Part shown: piece by piece, positions 7,650-16,008 of the stretch
Layout of the letters: every line of letters starts with the position of its first letter
Position numbering within the stretch: position 1 is the stretch's first letter
Source of the DNA: Myroides sp. JBRI-B21084
GTDB taxonomy: Bacteria; Bacteroidota; Bacteroidia; Flavobacteriales; Flavobacteriaceae
NCBI RefSeq assembly: GCF_030545015.1
Contig: NZ_CP120653.1
Coordinates: forward strand, 2,170,001-2,234,000
Direction: 5' to 3'
DNA length: 64,000 nucleotides
Translations under genes and position numbers: made by a program
The notes under the pieces: model-generated
What the model was told of the DNA's origin: nothing
Database searches by the model: none
Seen by the model: only the letters and a program-made list of their open reading frames with translations

Positions 7650-8306
7650 TTAAATTTTCTTTACAAATAAGTTTTGTGCTACTACTTTAGATAAGGTTAA
7701 ATCGGCATTGTTAAAAAAAATGGTAACCGAATGGTCAAAATTTTCGTGTTTTACAATTTTAAAAGTACTACCTAATGCCATTTTTTGGCGATCTAGATAT
7801 TGTAAAAAAGCTGGAGATGTATCTTTAACCCCTACACACATGTATTGGCAGTTTATTGCTGCTTCGGTAAGTAATTCTTTTTCGCGGTAGGGAATTTCGC
7901 CGTTTGCGTTAGGAATTGGGTCGCCGTGTGGATCTTCTTTCGGAAATCCCAAAAAAGCATCCAAGGCATTAATTAATTTTTCAGATTTTATGTGTTCTAA
8001 TTCTTCGGCCACATCGTGTACTTCGTCCCAGTTAAAATGCAGTTTATCTACTAAAAAAACTTCCCATAAACGGTGTTTTCTAATAATCATTTTAGCAGTT
8101 TGCATGCCTAATTTAGTTATAAAAACTCCTTGGTATTTTTCGTGGCTTATCAAATTTTTTTCTTTTAGTTTTTTAATCATATCTGTAACCGACGACGCTT
8201 TTGTGTCAATTTTCTGAGCAATTGCGTTGGTTGATATACCGTTGTCTTCGGTTTGAGATAAATGATAAATAACTTTTAAATAATTTTCTTCGGTTTGCGT
8301 TAACAT
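7650..8306 (-). CDS. DtxR/MntR-family metal-dependent transcriptional regulator
   Basis: A 218-aa protein with the family layout: an N-terminal winged helix (LTQTEENYLKVIYHL, then SSVTDMIKKLKEKNLISHE), a metal-binding dimerisation domain (KHRLWEVFL and HDVAEELEHI give typical His and Glu ligands), and a C-terminal FeoA/SH3-like domain (about residues 145-218). These proteins repress metal uptake genes when Mn or Fe is bound. It is first in an operon with the ZIP transporter and divergent from a TonB receptor. A perfect palindrome at 8371-8390 and a -7 element at 8323-8330 lie in the shared upstream region, so autoregulation is likely. Confidence 0.9.
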   Translation of the reverse strand: MLTQTEENYLKVIYHLSQTEDNGISTNAIAQKIDTKASSVTDMIKKLKEKNLISHEKYQGVFITKLGMQTAKMIIRKHRLWEVFLVDKLHFNWDEVHDVAEELEHIKSEKLINALDAFLGFPKEDPHGDPIPNANGEIPYREKELLTEAAINCQYMCVGVKDTSPAFLQYLDRQKMALGSTFKIVKHENFDHSVTIFFNNADLTLSKVVAQNLFVKKI

Positions 8307-8322
8307 ATAACAAATTAAAAAT

Positions 8323-8330
8323 CAAATATA
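8323..8330 (-). promoter_or_regulatory. -7 element for the regulator-ZIP operon
   Basis: On the minus strand this reads TATATTTG, matching TAnnTTTG, 16 bp before the regulator ATG. No convincing -33 TTTG was found; a half-site like the operator (TTTTAGATTTAATTAA, 8338-8353) lies just upstream of it. Confidence 0.45.
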
Positions 8331-8370
8331 AATAATTATTTTAGATTTAATTAAGTTGTTGTAAAAATTA

Positions 8371-8390
8371 TTTTTAGATTTGTCTAAAAA
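8371..8390. promoter_or_regulatory. DtxR-type operator overlapping the TonB receptor promoter
   Basis: TTTTTAGATTTGTCTAAAAA is a perfect 8-4-8 inverted repeat resembling MntR/DtxR boxes (TTTAGG...CCTAAA). It contains TAGATTTG (8375-8382), which fits the flavobacterial -7 consensus, 17 bp before the receptor ATG. A bound repressor would cover the promoter. Its place between a DtxR-type gene and a receptor gene supports the call. Confidence 0.65.
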
Positions 8391-8399
8391 TTTATTCAA

Positions 8400-10652
8400 A
8401 TGAAACTAATTCTATTTTTAGTGTTGTTTATTACTGCACAAAATATATATGCACAAATTCCTTTTCAGGGACGTGTACTAGCAAATAACAAACCTGTTGA
8501 AACAATTGTTTTTATAGAAGAAGCCAATGCAGAATTGCAAACCAATAGCAACGGAGTTTTTAACTATACGTTTAGTAACGAGGGTGTTTATCATGTTGAA
8601 GTTGAAGATTTAAACGGGTTAATTCAACGTTTTGAATGGCAAGTTACTGCAAGTAATCCACAGTTCGATTTTTACTTAGCAGAAGAAGCAGTAACTGATC
8701 AATTAGACGAAATTGTTATTTCAGGAACATTAAAACCAGTGCTGCGATCGGAAAGTTTGGTGCCTGTTGAAGTGTACACACCTACTTTTTTTAAAAAAAA
8801 TCCCACGCCAAATATTTTTGAAGCCTTACAAAATGTAAACGGAGTAAAACCACAAGTAAATTGTAGTGTTTGCAATACAGGCGACATTCATATAAACGGT
8901 TTAGAAGGGCCTTATACGTTTGTTTTAATAGATGGAATGCCTATTGTAAGTGGTTTATCTACTGTTTATGGCTTATCGGGTATACCCAATTCGTTAATCG
9001 AAAAAGTTGAAATTGTAAAAGGGCCAGCATCATCTTTATACGGAAGTGAGGCTGTTGGTGGATTAATTAACATTATTACAAAAAATCCGTTGTATGCTTC
9101 CAAATACGCTGTAGATGTTTTTGGAACTTCGTGGGGTGAAATAAACACCGATTTAGGTTTATCGTTTCAACTAGCAAAAAAAGTTCAATGGTTAATGGGA
9201 GTTAATTACTTTAATTATTCAAATCCTATCGATAAAAATAAAGATGGTTTTACCGATGTTACTTTGCAAGATCGCATATCAATATTTAATAAATTTAGTT
9301 TCGATCGTAAATCGAAAAAGCAATTAGCAATAGCAACTCGTTTTTTTTACGAAGATCGTTGGGGTGGGCAAATGAATTGGAATAAAAAATACCGTGGAGG
9401 AACCGATGTTTATGGAGAATCGATTTATACCAACCGCTTTGAATTATTAGGTTTGTACGAATTGCCTTTTACCGAAAAAATTACCAGTCAATTTTCAATC
9501 ACCACGCACGACCAAAATTCCATGTACGGCAACACCCCTTTTTTAGCTAAGCAAAATATTGCATTTGCACAGTTTTATTGGGATAAATCAATTAAAAAAC
9601 ACGATTTTTTAGTAGGAACCGCTGCTCGTTATCAAATGTATAACGATAATAGTACCGCTACAATTAACGCCGACAATACCTTTATACCTAGTGTTTTTGT
9701 ACAAGATTCTTATAAAATAAATAATCTTTTTAGTTTGTTGGGCGGATTGCGATATGATTACCATAAAACACATAAAAGCATAGTTACACCACGTATAGCT
9801 TTTAGGTACGAGTCTAAAAAGGGTGATATTTTGCGGTTAAATGCAGGAACGGGTTTTAGAGTTGTTAATTTATTTACCGAAGAGCACGCAGCGCTTTCAG
9901 GTGCACGCGATGTAGAGGTGTTGGAAGATTTAAAGCCTGAAAAATCGGTAAATGTTAATGTAAATTATTTGAAAACGTGGATGTTAAATTCAAATTTTAT
10001 TCTTCAGGCCGAAGCTGCTGCTTGGTTTACACATTTTTCAAATTCAATTATACCAGATTACGAAAGTAATCCTAATAAAATTATATATAAAAATTTAGAT
10101 GGATTTGCCCAAACAAAAGGTTTTAGTTTAAATGTAGATGCAGTTTATGCAAATAATTTAAAAATGATGTTAGGGGCAACCTTACAAGATGTAAGCAAAA
10201 CCGAACAAAATATAAGAACCCCACAAATGCTTACCGAAAAATTTTCGGGTACTTGGGCAATTTCTTATACATTAAACGCTTTAAATCTTACAGTTGATTA
10301 TTCAGGAAACGTATACGGCCCTATGCGTTTGCCTTTAATTAGTCCTTTAGATCCGCGTTTAGCACAATCAAAAACCTATAGCTTACAAAACATACAATTT
10401 ACCTACAAAGGGTTTAAGAGTTTTGAAATTTACGGTGGTGTAAAAAATATTTTAAATTGGACACCAAATAAAAATAATCCTTTTTTAATAGCGCGTTCAA
10501 ATGATCCATTTAATAAAAATGTGCAATATGGTGCAGATGGAAACGCTTTGGTAACACCTGAAAATCCTTACGGTTTAGTGTTTGATCCAACGTATATATA
10601 TGCGCCCAACCAAGGTGTTAGAACCTTTTTAGGGGCGCGTTATAACTTCTGA
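8400..10652 (+). CDS. TonB-dependent outer membrane receptor
   Basis: A 750-aa receptor with a signal peptide ending near IYAQ (residue 19). A carboxypeptidase-regulatory-like beta-sandwich spans about 20-95. The plug runs about 100-225, with LDEIVISGT, VEIVKGPASSLYGSEAVGG and INIITKNP. The 22-stranded barrel ends in the aromatic-terminated GARYNF. The plug has an unusual Cys pair (NCSVCNTGD), seen in a subgroup of Bacteroidota receptors. TonB receptors import scarce ligands such as metal chelates. The DtxR-type operator over its promoter suggests a metal ligand (Mn or Fe), but that is inference. It is transcribed alone, divergent from the regulator-ZIP operon. Confidence 0.92.
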   Translation: MKLILFLVLFITAQNIYAQIPFQGRVLANNKPVETIVFIEEANAELQTNSNGVFNYTFSNEGVYHVEVEDLNGLIQRFEWQVTASNPQFDFYLAEEAVTDQLDEIVISGTLKPVLRSESLVPVEVYTPTFFKKNPTPNIFEALQNVNGVKPQVNCSVCNTGDIHINGLEGPYTFVLIDGMPIVSGLSTVYGLSGIPNSLIEKVEIVKGPASSLYGSEAVGGLINIITKNPLYASKYAVDVFGTSWGEINTDLGLSFQLAKKVQWLMGVNYFNYSNPIDKNKDGFTDVTLQDRISIFNKFSFDRKSKKQLAIATRFFYEDRWGGQMNWNKKYRGGTDVYGESIYTNRFELLGLYELPFTEKITSQFSITTHDQNSMYGNTPFLAKQNIAFAQFYWDKSIKKHDFLVGTAARYQMYNDNSTATINADNTFIPSVFVQDSYKINNLFSLLGGLRYDYHKTHKSIVTPRIAFRYESKKGDILRLNAGTGFRVVNLFTEEHAALSGARDVEVLEDLKPEKSVNVNVNYLKTWMLNSNFILQAEAAAWFTHFSNSIIPDYESNPNKIIYKNLDGFAQTKGFSLNVDAVYANNLKMMLGATLQDVSKTEQNIRTPQMLTEKFSGTWAISYTLNALNLTVDYSGNVYGPMRLPLISPLDPRLAQSKTYSLQNIQFTYKGFKSFEIYGGVKNILNWTPNKNNPFLIARSNDPFNKNVQYGADGNALVTPENPYGLVFDPTYIYAPNQGVRTFLGARYNF

Positions 10653-10688
10653 AAAATGTGTTAAAAAACATTTATTTAGTTAATAAAT

Positions 10689-10719
10689 TTTGCTATGTGA
10701 TTGTTGTTCAGTATATTTG
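10689..10719 (+). promoter_or_regulatory. Flavobacterial promoter before the four-helix membrane gene
   Basis: TTTG (10689-10692), 19 bp, then TATATTTG (10712-10719). A second -7-like TATCTTTG lies at 10766-10773, nearer the gene. Confidence 0.5.
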
Positions 10720-10798
10720 CACTTGTGTTAAAGTTTAAAGGTAGTTTTTCATAATAAAAAAAGCATATCTTTGTAGCCAACAACATTAATTTTAAACT

Positions 10799-11221
10799 AT
10801 GAATACAGGTTTACAACATGCACATTCTTACATTGCCTATGTGGCTTTAATTTTACTAATCGTTGCTTCGGTTAATGCGTTAATTGGTATGGCATCAAGT
10901 AAAGAATTTAAAGCGGGCGACCGTAAATTAGCATTATTTGCCTTAATTTTTACACACACACAATTGTTAATTGGTTTGGTGCTTTATTTTGTATCGCCAA
11001 TGGTTCAGTCTTTCTCTGTAGCAATGAAAGATAGTAATTTACGATTGTATGCTTTAGAACATCCACTAATTAACATTATTGCAGTAGTTTTAATTACAAT
11101 TGGTTTTTCTAAGCATAAAAAAGCTGCTACAAATCAAGCAAAATTTAAGTCAATTGCAATTATGTACACCATAGGTACCATCTTGATTTTATCAAGAATT
11201 CCATGGAGTAATTGGTTATAA
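10799..11221 (+). CDS. Conserved four-helix membrane protein, possible b-type cytochrome
   Basis: A 140-aa inner membrane protein with four hydrophobic helices (about residues 10-30, 45-68, 85-105, 118-136). Histidines sit near helix ends (LQHAHSY, FTHTQLL, LEHPLIN), an arrangement that could bind haem, and similar Bacteroidota proteins are sometimes labelled cytochrome b. That is a tentative reading. It is monocistronic, with its own promoter and a terminator immediately after. Confidence 0.65.
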   Translation: MNTGLQHAHSYIAYVALILLIVASVNALIGMASSKEFKAGDRKLALFALIFTHTQLLIGLVLYFVSPMVQSFSVAMKDSNLRLYALEHPLINIIAVVLITIGFSKHKKAATNQAKFKSIAIMYTIGTILILSRIPWSNWL

Positions 11222-11227
11222 AAATTA

Positions 11228-11253
11228 AAACCTAACCATTTTTGGTTAGGTTT
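11228..11253 (+). terminator. Intrinsic terminator
   Basis: AAACCTAACC and GGTTAGGTTT form a 10-bp stem with a six-base loop just after the membrane protein gene. Confidence 0.8.
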
Positions 11254-11310
11254 AACTTTTGCAAGTTTAAAGCTTTATAGCAAATGTTTAATTAAAAGTT
11301 TTAGGATTTT

Positions 11311-11946
11311 ATGAAGAGGTATCATTATTTTATTTTAGCAGGTTTAGTAACGTTAACAGCAATTTTTGTTAATACAGTTACAAGTGAACCTAAAAACAAT
11401 GCTGAAAAAGTTAAAATGGGTAAAGAAATGGCTTTTGCCACTACAACCAATAACTTTAGCAACGATTCATCTAAAATAAACGAAAAAGAAGCTGATTTAA
11501 ACAGCCAAATAGTTAAACTAAACGCTGAATTAGAAGCGTTAGAAGATGAAGTAGAAGTAGTGCATGAAGAAGTTCAGGCATCATACTACCACGATAAATT
11601 TAATGGAAGAAAAACAGCTAATGGTGAAGTATTTAATAATAACAAATATACAGCCGCACATAAATCTTTACCCTTTGGAACTAAAGTACGTGTAACTAAT
11701 TTAAAAAATGACCGTGAGGTTATTGTTGAAATTAACGACCGCGGTCCTTTTGTAAAAGGACGAAACTTAGATTTAAGCAAATCAGCCTTTATGGATATTG
11801 CATCAAATAAATCTAAAGGTGTATTAACTGTTAAAGTTGAGGTGTTGCCTGAAGATTATGAAATAAAGAAAACAGAATTGCAAGAAGAGTTAAACATTAT
11901 TGCATCGGTTCCTGAAGATTTAGATTTAAATGAATTTGCCTTATAA
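11311..11946 (+). CDS. RlpA-like double-psi beta-barrel protein (first of two)
   Basis: A 211-aa protein. Residues 1-20 are a signal peptide or membrane anchor, then a predicted coiled coil (about 55-90, KINEKEADLNSQIVKLNAEL and onward). The RlpA double-psi barrel follows (about 90-180): YYHDKFNGRKTANGEVFN, AAHKSLPFGTKVRVTNL and INDRGPF, with the conserved His and the NDRGPF aspartate present. RlpA proteins cleave or bind denuded peptidoglycan strands near the division septum; the SPOR domain found in E. coli RlpA is absent. It overlaps the second rlpA-like gene by 17 bp. Confidence 0.85.
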   Translation: MKRYHYFILAGLVTLTAIFVNTVTSEPKNNAEKVKMGKEMAFATTTNNFSNDSSKINEKEADLNSQIVKLNAELEALEDEVEVVHEEVQASYYHDKFNGRKTANGEVFNNNKYTAAHKSLPFGTKVRVTNLKNDREVIVEINDRGPFVKGRNLDLSKSAFMDIASNKSKGVLTVKVEVLPEDYEIKKTELQEELNIIASVPEDLDLNEFAL

Positions 11947-12331
11947 ACAACTTGTTTTTATTGTACTAATTATAAGTATGGTTAGTTGTAAAACGGCTAA
12001 TACAAATCATAATGCAAAAACCTCATTTTATAAAAATGAGGTTTTTGCATGTTATTACCATAATAAATTTAACGGAAGAAAAACTGCAAGTGGTGCCGTT
12101 TTTAACAACAATAATTTAACTGCTGCCCATAAAACATTGGCTTTTGGAACTATTGTAAGAATTACAAACTTAGACAATAATAAAAGTATTGAAGTTGAAA
12201 TTAACGATCGAGGACCTTTTTCTAAAGGTTTTGAAATAGATTTAAGCGCAAAAGCATTTAATGCAATTACCCACGATAAGAACGCGGGTAAACTTTTTGT
12301 AAAACTAGAAATTGTTAACCAACCCAAGTAG
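11930..12331 (+). CDS. RlpA-like lipoprotein (second of two)
   Basis: A 133-aa paralogue of its upstream neighbour, reduced to a lipoprotein signal (lipobox MVSC, Cys20) plus the double-psi barrel (CYYHNKFNGRKTASGAVFN, AAHKTLAFGTIVRI, INDRGPFSKG). It begins inside the end of the first gene, in another frame. Its linker, about codons 28-40, is encoded by an 18-bp perfect hairpin (12012-12050) that looks like an intrinsic terminator. Its stop lies 17 bp inside the 3' end of the opposite-strand CYTH gene. It is probably a periplasmic or outer membrane anchored peptidoglycan-acting protein. Confidence 0.83.
   Translation: MNLPYKQLVFIVLIISMVSCKTANTNHNAKTSFYKNEVFACYYHNKFNGRKTASGAVFNNNNLTAAHKTLAFGTIVRITNLDNNKSIEVEINDRGPFSKGFEIDLSAKAFNAITHDKNAGKLFVKLEIVNQPK
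12012..12050 (+). promoter_or_regulatory. 18-bp perfect hairpin inside the second rlpA gene
   Basis: ATGCAAAAACCTCATTTT (12012-12029) and its exact complement (12033-12050) surround a 3-nt loop. The CCTCAT/ATGAGG core followed by five T has the form of an intrinsic terminator, yet it lies in coding sequence shortly after the lipobox. It may attenuate transcription of the second gene. Confidence 0.65.
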
Positions 12332-12788
12332 AAAACGGATGGTTACTTAAATAAGCATTATAAAAACGGATATCGCCCGTAAGCTCATCGCCCAGCCAAT
12401 CAGGTTTAAAAAAATGTTCATCAGCAGTTTGTAATTCAATTTCTGCAATAACTAAACCTTCGTTTAATCCTTCAAATACATCAACTTCAAAAACCGCATC
12501 ACCATTCAAAACAACGTATCGGGTTTTGTCAATAATATAATCTTCGCACAATAACATTAAGGCTTCGGCATCTTGTATACTAATTTCTTTTTCCCATTCA
12601 AAGCGCTCCACTCCGTTGTTAGTACTCAAACCTTTTACCGTAATATAGCCTTTATCGCCTTTAATACGTACACGTACCGTTCGGTTTTTGTCAGAATTTA
12701 AATAACCTTGTTTTATCTTATAGCTTTTTTTAGCATTAGCCAAAAAAGTAGTACTTTTAACGCTGAATTTTCGTTCAATTTCAATCAT
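12315..12788 (-). CDS. CYTH domain protein, probable inorganic triphosphatase
   Basis: A 157-aa CYTH (CyaB/thiamine triphosphatase) domain and nothing else. The defining ExExK motif is at the very start (MIEIERKF). Further charged tunnel residues are visible: RVRIKGDKGYITVKG, ERFEWEKEI, DKTRY, FEVDVFEG and AEIEL. The family binds triphosphates with Mg or Mn; short bacterial members are usually tripolyphosphatases and rarely class IV adenylate cyclases. It is cytoplasmic. Its 3' end overlaps the second rlpA gene by 17 bp, and its start is 44 bp from the divergent membrane protein gene. Confidence 0.85.
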   Translation of the reverse strand: MIEIERKFSVKSTTFLANAKKSYKIKQGYLNSDKNRTVRVRIKGDKGYITVKGLSTNNGVERFEWEKEISIQDAEALMLLCEDYIIDKTRYVVLNGDAVFEVDVFEGLNEGLVIAEIELQTADEHFFKPDWLGDELTGDIRFYNAYLSNHPFSTWVG

Positions 12789-12832
12789 GATTTTTAAGTT
12801 TTTAAAGAATCAAATATCGTAAAAAAGACTAT

Positions 12833-14869
12833 ATGAGTTTATTTAAAAAAGACTTTATCTATAGAAACATTCACGAAATCTTTGCAAAATATGTTGCAGA
12901 GGAAGAGGAGTTGTTGTATAGTAATTTAAATTTTTTATACGATTTAGTTCGATATATTCGCCCCAAAACTCCTAAAGCAGTTGCGCAAATAACTTTACGC
13001 GAACTATTAGATCATTTAATTGAGTTTGATACCCACAGATTTATATTAGCAAATTATTTAAAAAACACATTATCTGGAAGGAAATTTCACTTAATGGCTG
13101 CCGATGCTGGTATTTTACAAGATTCTGATTTTTTGTTTGAGATTCGTAAGCGTATATCGGCTAAAATATTGCCCTATCAACCCCAAAAGGATACTTTAGA
13201 ATACGTATTAAATCAGGTTTTTTATAAAGAAAATGATTTTGTATGGATAAATAAAATACCTATAAATGAGTTGATTGAATTGGTAGAGATATTGCAATTG
13301 CCTAATATGTATCAATTTGAAAAGGCTGAACAGGGTGTTATGTCTGAAATTTTATACACCATGGGATTGCTAACCCAACGAATGAGTGGGCGTTCTATGG
13401 AAACCAGTATTTTAAACATGATACCTAAATACAACCACTTGGCTAGTCCGTTTTTAGGTTTTGAAAATGAATTTTTAGAAATTGAAAGTCGTTTGCGAAA
13501 AGGAGAAATACAATTTGTAGAACCTAATGATTTAAACTACAAGCAGCTTGTTATTTTACACAATCAATGTTTAGAACTTATACAACACGCCTATAAAAAC
13601 AGTTCGGTTTTTGGTATTACATTAAAGGTAAATCAAAGCTTATTAAGAATAAAACAACAGTTAGATCGCATAAAATTTTTAATGAATTTATTGGTAATTG
13701 AAGCTAATGAAAGTAAGTTAACAAACACCATAAAATTATCGTTGCAACTTATTGAATACAATTGTTACAAAAATAATATAAGCAAATTAATAGCAGAAAG
13801 TACACAAGTTGTATCGTATGAAATTACCCAATATACAGCAAAAACAGGCGAACATTATATTACCGAAACTGTAAAAGAGTATTTAGGTATGTTAAAAGCT
13901 TCATTGGGTGCAGGGCTTATAGTGGGGTTTCTGTGTATTTTTAAAGTGTTACTTTCAAAAGTTGATACCAGTTCATTTGGTTTTGCGTTTTTGTATAGTA
14001 TGAACTATGCTTTTGGTTTTATAGTAATATATTTATTGGGGTTTGCTTTGGCAACAAAACAACCTGCCATGACAGCTTCAACAATTATTAAAGCAATTGA
14101 AGAAGGTAGGAAAAAGCAAACTTCTAAAGAACAAAACACTGCATTTGCACATTTGTTTGCGCGTTTGTTTCGTTCACAGTTTATTGCTTTTGTAGGTAAC
14201 GTAGTAATGGCTTTTATAGTTGCGTTGTTTTTAATTTGGAGTATAGATAAGGTTACAAGTATAAATATCACTGATACTAAATGGCCAACATTATTAAAAG
14301 ACGCTAGTCCGGTACATTCATTAGCTATATTTCATGCAAGTATAGCTGGGGTGTTTTTGTTTTTATCGGGAATTATTTCAGGTAATGTATCCAATAAAAA
14401 CAAGCACAACCAAGTTTATTATCGCATTAAAGAAAATCCATTGTTAAAAAGTACAATTGGGGCATCTAAAGCAAATTCATTAGCTAATTGGCTCGAAAAA
14501 AAATGGCCAGGTATTATATCAAACTTTTGGTTTGGTATTTTTATGGGCAGTACCCATTCAATTGGGGTGTTTTTAGGATTGAATTTAGATATTCGCCATA
14601 TAACATTTGTAAGTGGTAATATTGCTTTAGGGGCCTATGGAGCTGATTTTCAACTTACTGCTACTACTTGGTTATGGTGTTTTTTAGGTTTGTTTGTGGT
14701 AGGTTTTGTGAACTTTATTGTAAGTTTTTCACTTTCGTTAGGTTTAGCTTTTCGTTCCAGAAACATTCCTTTAATTGAAGTTTTTAGCTTGCAAAAATCA
14801 GTTTGGGCACATTTTAAAAAGCATCCCTTACAGTTTTTTTTTCCTACAAAAAGCAAACAAATTAAATAG
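12833..14869 (+). CDS. 'Site-specific recombinase' (SpecificRecomb) family membrane protein
   Basis: A 678-aa protein. The N-terminal ~350 residues are helical and soluble; the C-terminal half has about six hydrophobic segments (for example LGAGLIVGFLCIFKVLL, FALFYS-like and FVGNVVMAFIVALFLIW). It resembles the family named after gonococcal Gcr. No Tyr or Ser recombinase motif is visible, and the membrane helices make a recombinase role unlikely, so the family name should not be read as function. The dinB gene starts 9 bp downstream, so the two are probably co-transcribed. Confidence 0.7.
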   Translation: MSLFKKDFIYRNIHEIFAKYVAEEEELLYSNLNFLYDLVRYIRPKTPKAVAQITLRELLDHLIEFDTHRFILANYLKNTLSGRKFHLMAADAGILQDSDFLFEIRKRISAKILPYQPQKDTLEYVLNQVFYKENDFVWINKIPINELIELVEILQLPNMYQFEKAEQGVMSEILYTMGLLTQRMSGRSMETSILNMIPKYNHLASPFLGFENEFLEIESRLRKGEIQFVEPNDLNYKQLVILHNQCLELIQHAYKNSSVFGITLKVNQSLLRIKQQLDRIKFLMNLLVIEANESKLTNTIKLSLQLIEYNCYKNNISKLIAESTQVVSYEITQYTAKTGEHYITETVKEYLGMLKASLGAGLIVGFLCIFKVLLSKVDTSSFGFAFLYSMNYAFGFIVIYLLGFALATKQPAMTASTIIKAIEEGRKKQTSKEQNTAFAHLFARLFRSQFIAFVGNVVMAFIVALFLIWSIDKVTSINITDTKWPTLLKDASPVHSLAIFHASIAGVFLFLSGIISGNVSNKNKHNQVYYRIKENPLLKSTIGASKANSLANWLEKKWPGIISNFWFGIFMGSTHSIGVFLGLNLDIRHITFVSGNIALGAYGADFQLTATTWLWCFLGLFVVGFVNFIVSFSLSLGLAFRSRNIPLIEVFSLQKSVWAHFKKHPLQFFFPTKSKQIK

Positions 14870-14878
14870 TAACTTTTC

Positions 14879-15955
14879 ATGACATCGGCGCATCGAAAAA
14901 TAATACATATCGATATGGATGCGTTTTACGCTTCGGTAGAACAGCTTGATTTTCCTGAGTTGCGTAACAAACCTTTGGCTGTTGGTGGTTCTGAAATAAG
15001 AGGAGTGATATCGGCAGCTAGTTACGAAGCGCGTAAATTTGGTGTGCGCAGTGCAATGAGTGGTAAGTTGGCAATTAAAAAGTGTCCTGATTTAATTTTT
15101 GTACCACCACGGTTTGATCGATACAAAGAAGTTTCAAAACAAATACGAACCATTTTTTTAGAGTATACCGATTTGGTTGAACCTTTATCGCTTGACGAAG
15201 CTTTTTTAGATGTAACTCAAAATAAAAAGGGGCTAAAGAGTGCAACACTTATTGCAGAAGAAATTCGATTAAAAATTTATGAAACCACTGGTTTAACTGC
15301 TTCAGCAGGTATTTCAATGAACAAATTTTTAGCTAAAATTGCAAGTGATTACAACAAGCCAAACGGACAAAAAACAATAAATCCAAACGAAATTATTCCT
15401 TTTTTAGATGCGTTAGAAATTAAACGCTTTTTTGGTGTTGGTAAAAAAACTTGCGAAAAAATGTATCATTTAGGTATTTTTACAGGCGCCGATTTACGGT
15501 TAAAATCACTGGATTTTTTAGAAGAACATTTTGGAAATTCTGGTGTACATTATTACCAACTAGCGCGGGGTATCAGTAATTCACCTGTTGTTCCGAATCG
15601 CTTACCTAAATCTATAGGGGCCGAACGTACTTTTTCTGAAAACTTTACATCGATAATTCCCTTGCAAGAAAAATTACATGAAGTATGTGAAGAAGTTTCT
15701 ATTAGGTTACAAAAACGTAATTTATCAGGGAAAACCATTACTTTAAAAATAAAATATAGTGATTTTACACTGCAAACCAAAAGTTATACATTGCCTTATT
15801 ATGTAAGTAGCTTTGATTTGTTGTTTGATACATCAACCGATTTGTTACAACATAGTACTTTAAAAACATCGGTGCGTTTAATAGGGGTTCAAGTAAGTAA
15901 TTTAAACATCAATCAAAAAAAAGCAGAATACATACAGCTTAAATTAAAGTTATAA
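14879..15955 (+). CDS. dinB: DNA polymerase IV (Y-family)
   Basis: A 358-aa translesion polymerase of standard length. The palm acidic residues are present in HIDMDAFYASVE and SLDEAFLDV. The fingers carry SYEARKFGVRSAMS, the helix-hairpin-helix thumb has KRFFGVGKKTCEKM, and the little-finger domain follows from about residue 245. It lacks an obvious C-terminal beta-clamp pentapeptide of the QLVLGL type; the tail ends YIQLKLKL, which might serve. It sits 9 bp after the SpecificRecomb-family gene and ends at a strong terminator. No LexA-type box is apparent. Confidence 0.93.
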   Translation: MTSAHRKIIHIDMDAFYASVEQLDFPELRNKPLAVGGSEIRGVISAASYEARKFGVRSAMSGKLAIKKCPDLIFVPPRFDRYKEVSKQIRTIFLEYTDLVEPLSLDEAFLDVTQNKKGLKSATLIAEEIRLKIYETTGLTASAGISMNKFLAKIASDYNKPNGQKTINPNEIIPFLDALEIKRFFGVGKKTCEKMYHLGIFTGADLRLKSLDFLEEHFGNSGVHYYQLARGISNSPVVPNRLPKSIGAERTFSENFTSIIPLQEKLHEVCEEVSIRLQKRNLSGKTITLKIKYSDFTLQTKSYTLPYYVSSFDLLFDTSTDLLQHSTLKTSVRLIGVQVSNLNINQKKAEYIQLKLKL

Positions 15956-15990
15956 AAAAAACTCAAACCTTTTGGTTTGAGTTTTTTTGT
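15954..15990. terminator. Bidirectional intrinsic terminator
   Basis: A-rich and T-rich runs flank ACTCAAACC/GGTTTGAGT with a TTTT loop, between converging dinB and the Omp28-like gene. Confidence 0.85.
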
Positions 15991-16008
15991 TTTTAATAGA
16001 ATGGTAAA

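Noticed and set aside
12833..14869. Mobile-element recombinase
   Set aside because: The family name says recombinase, but no Tyr or Ser catalytic motif is seen, membrane helices are present, and there are no element ends.
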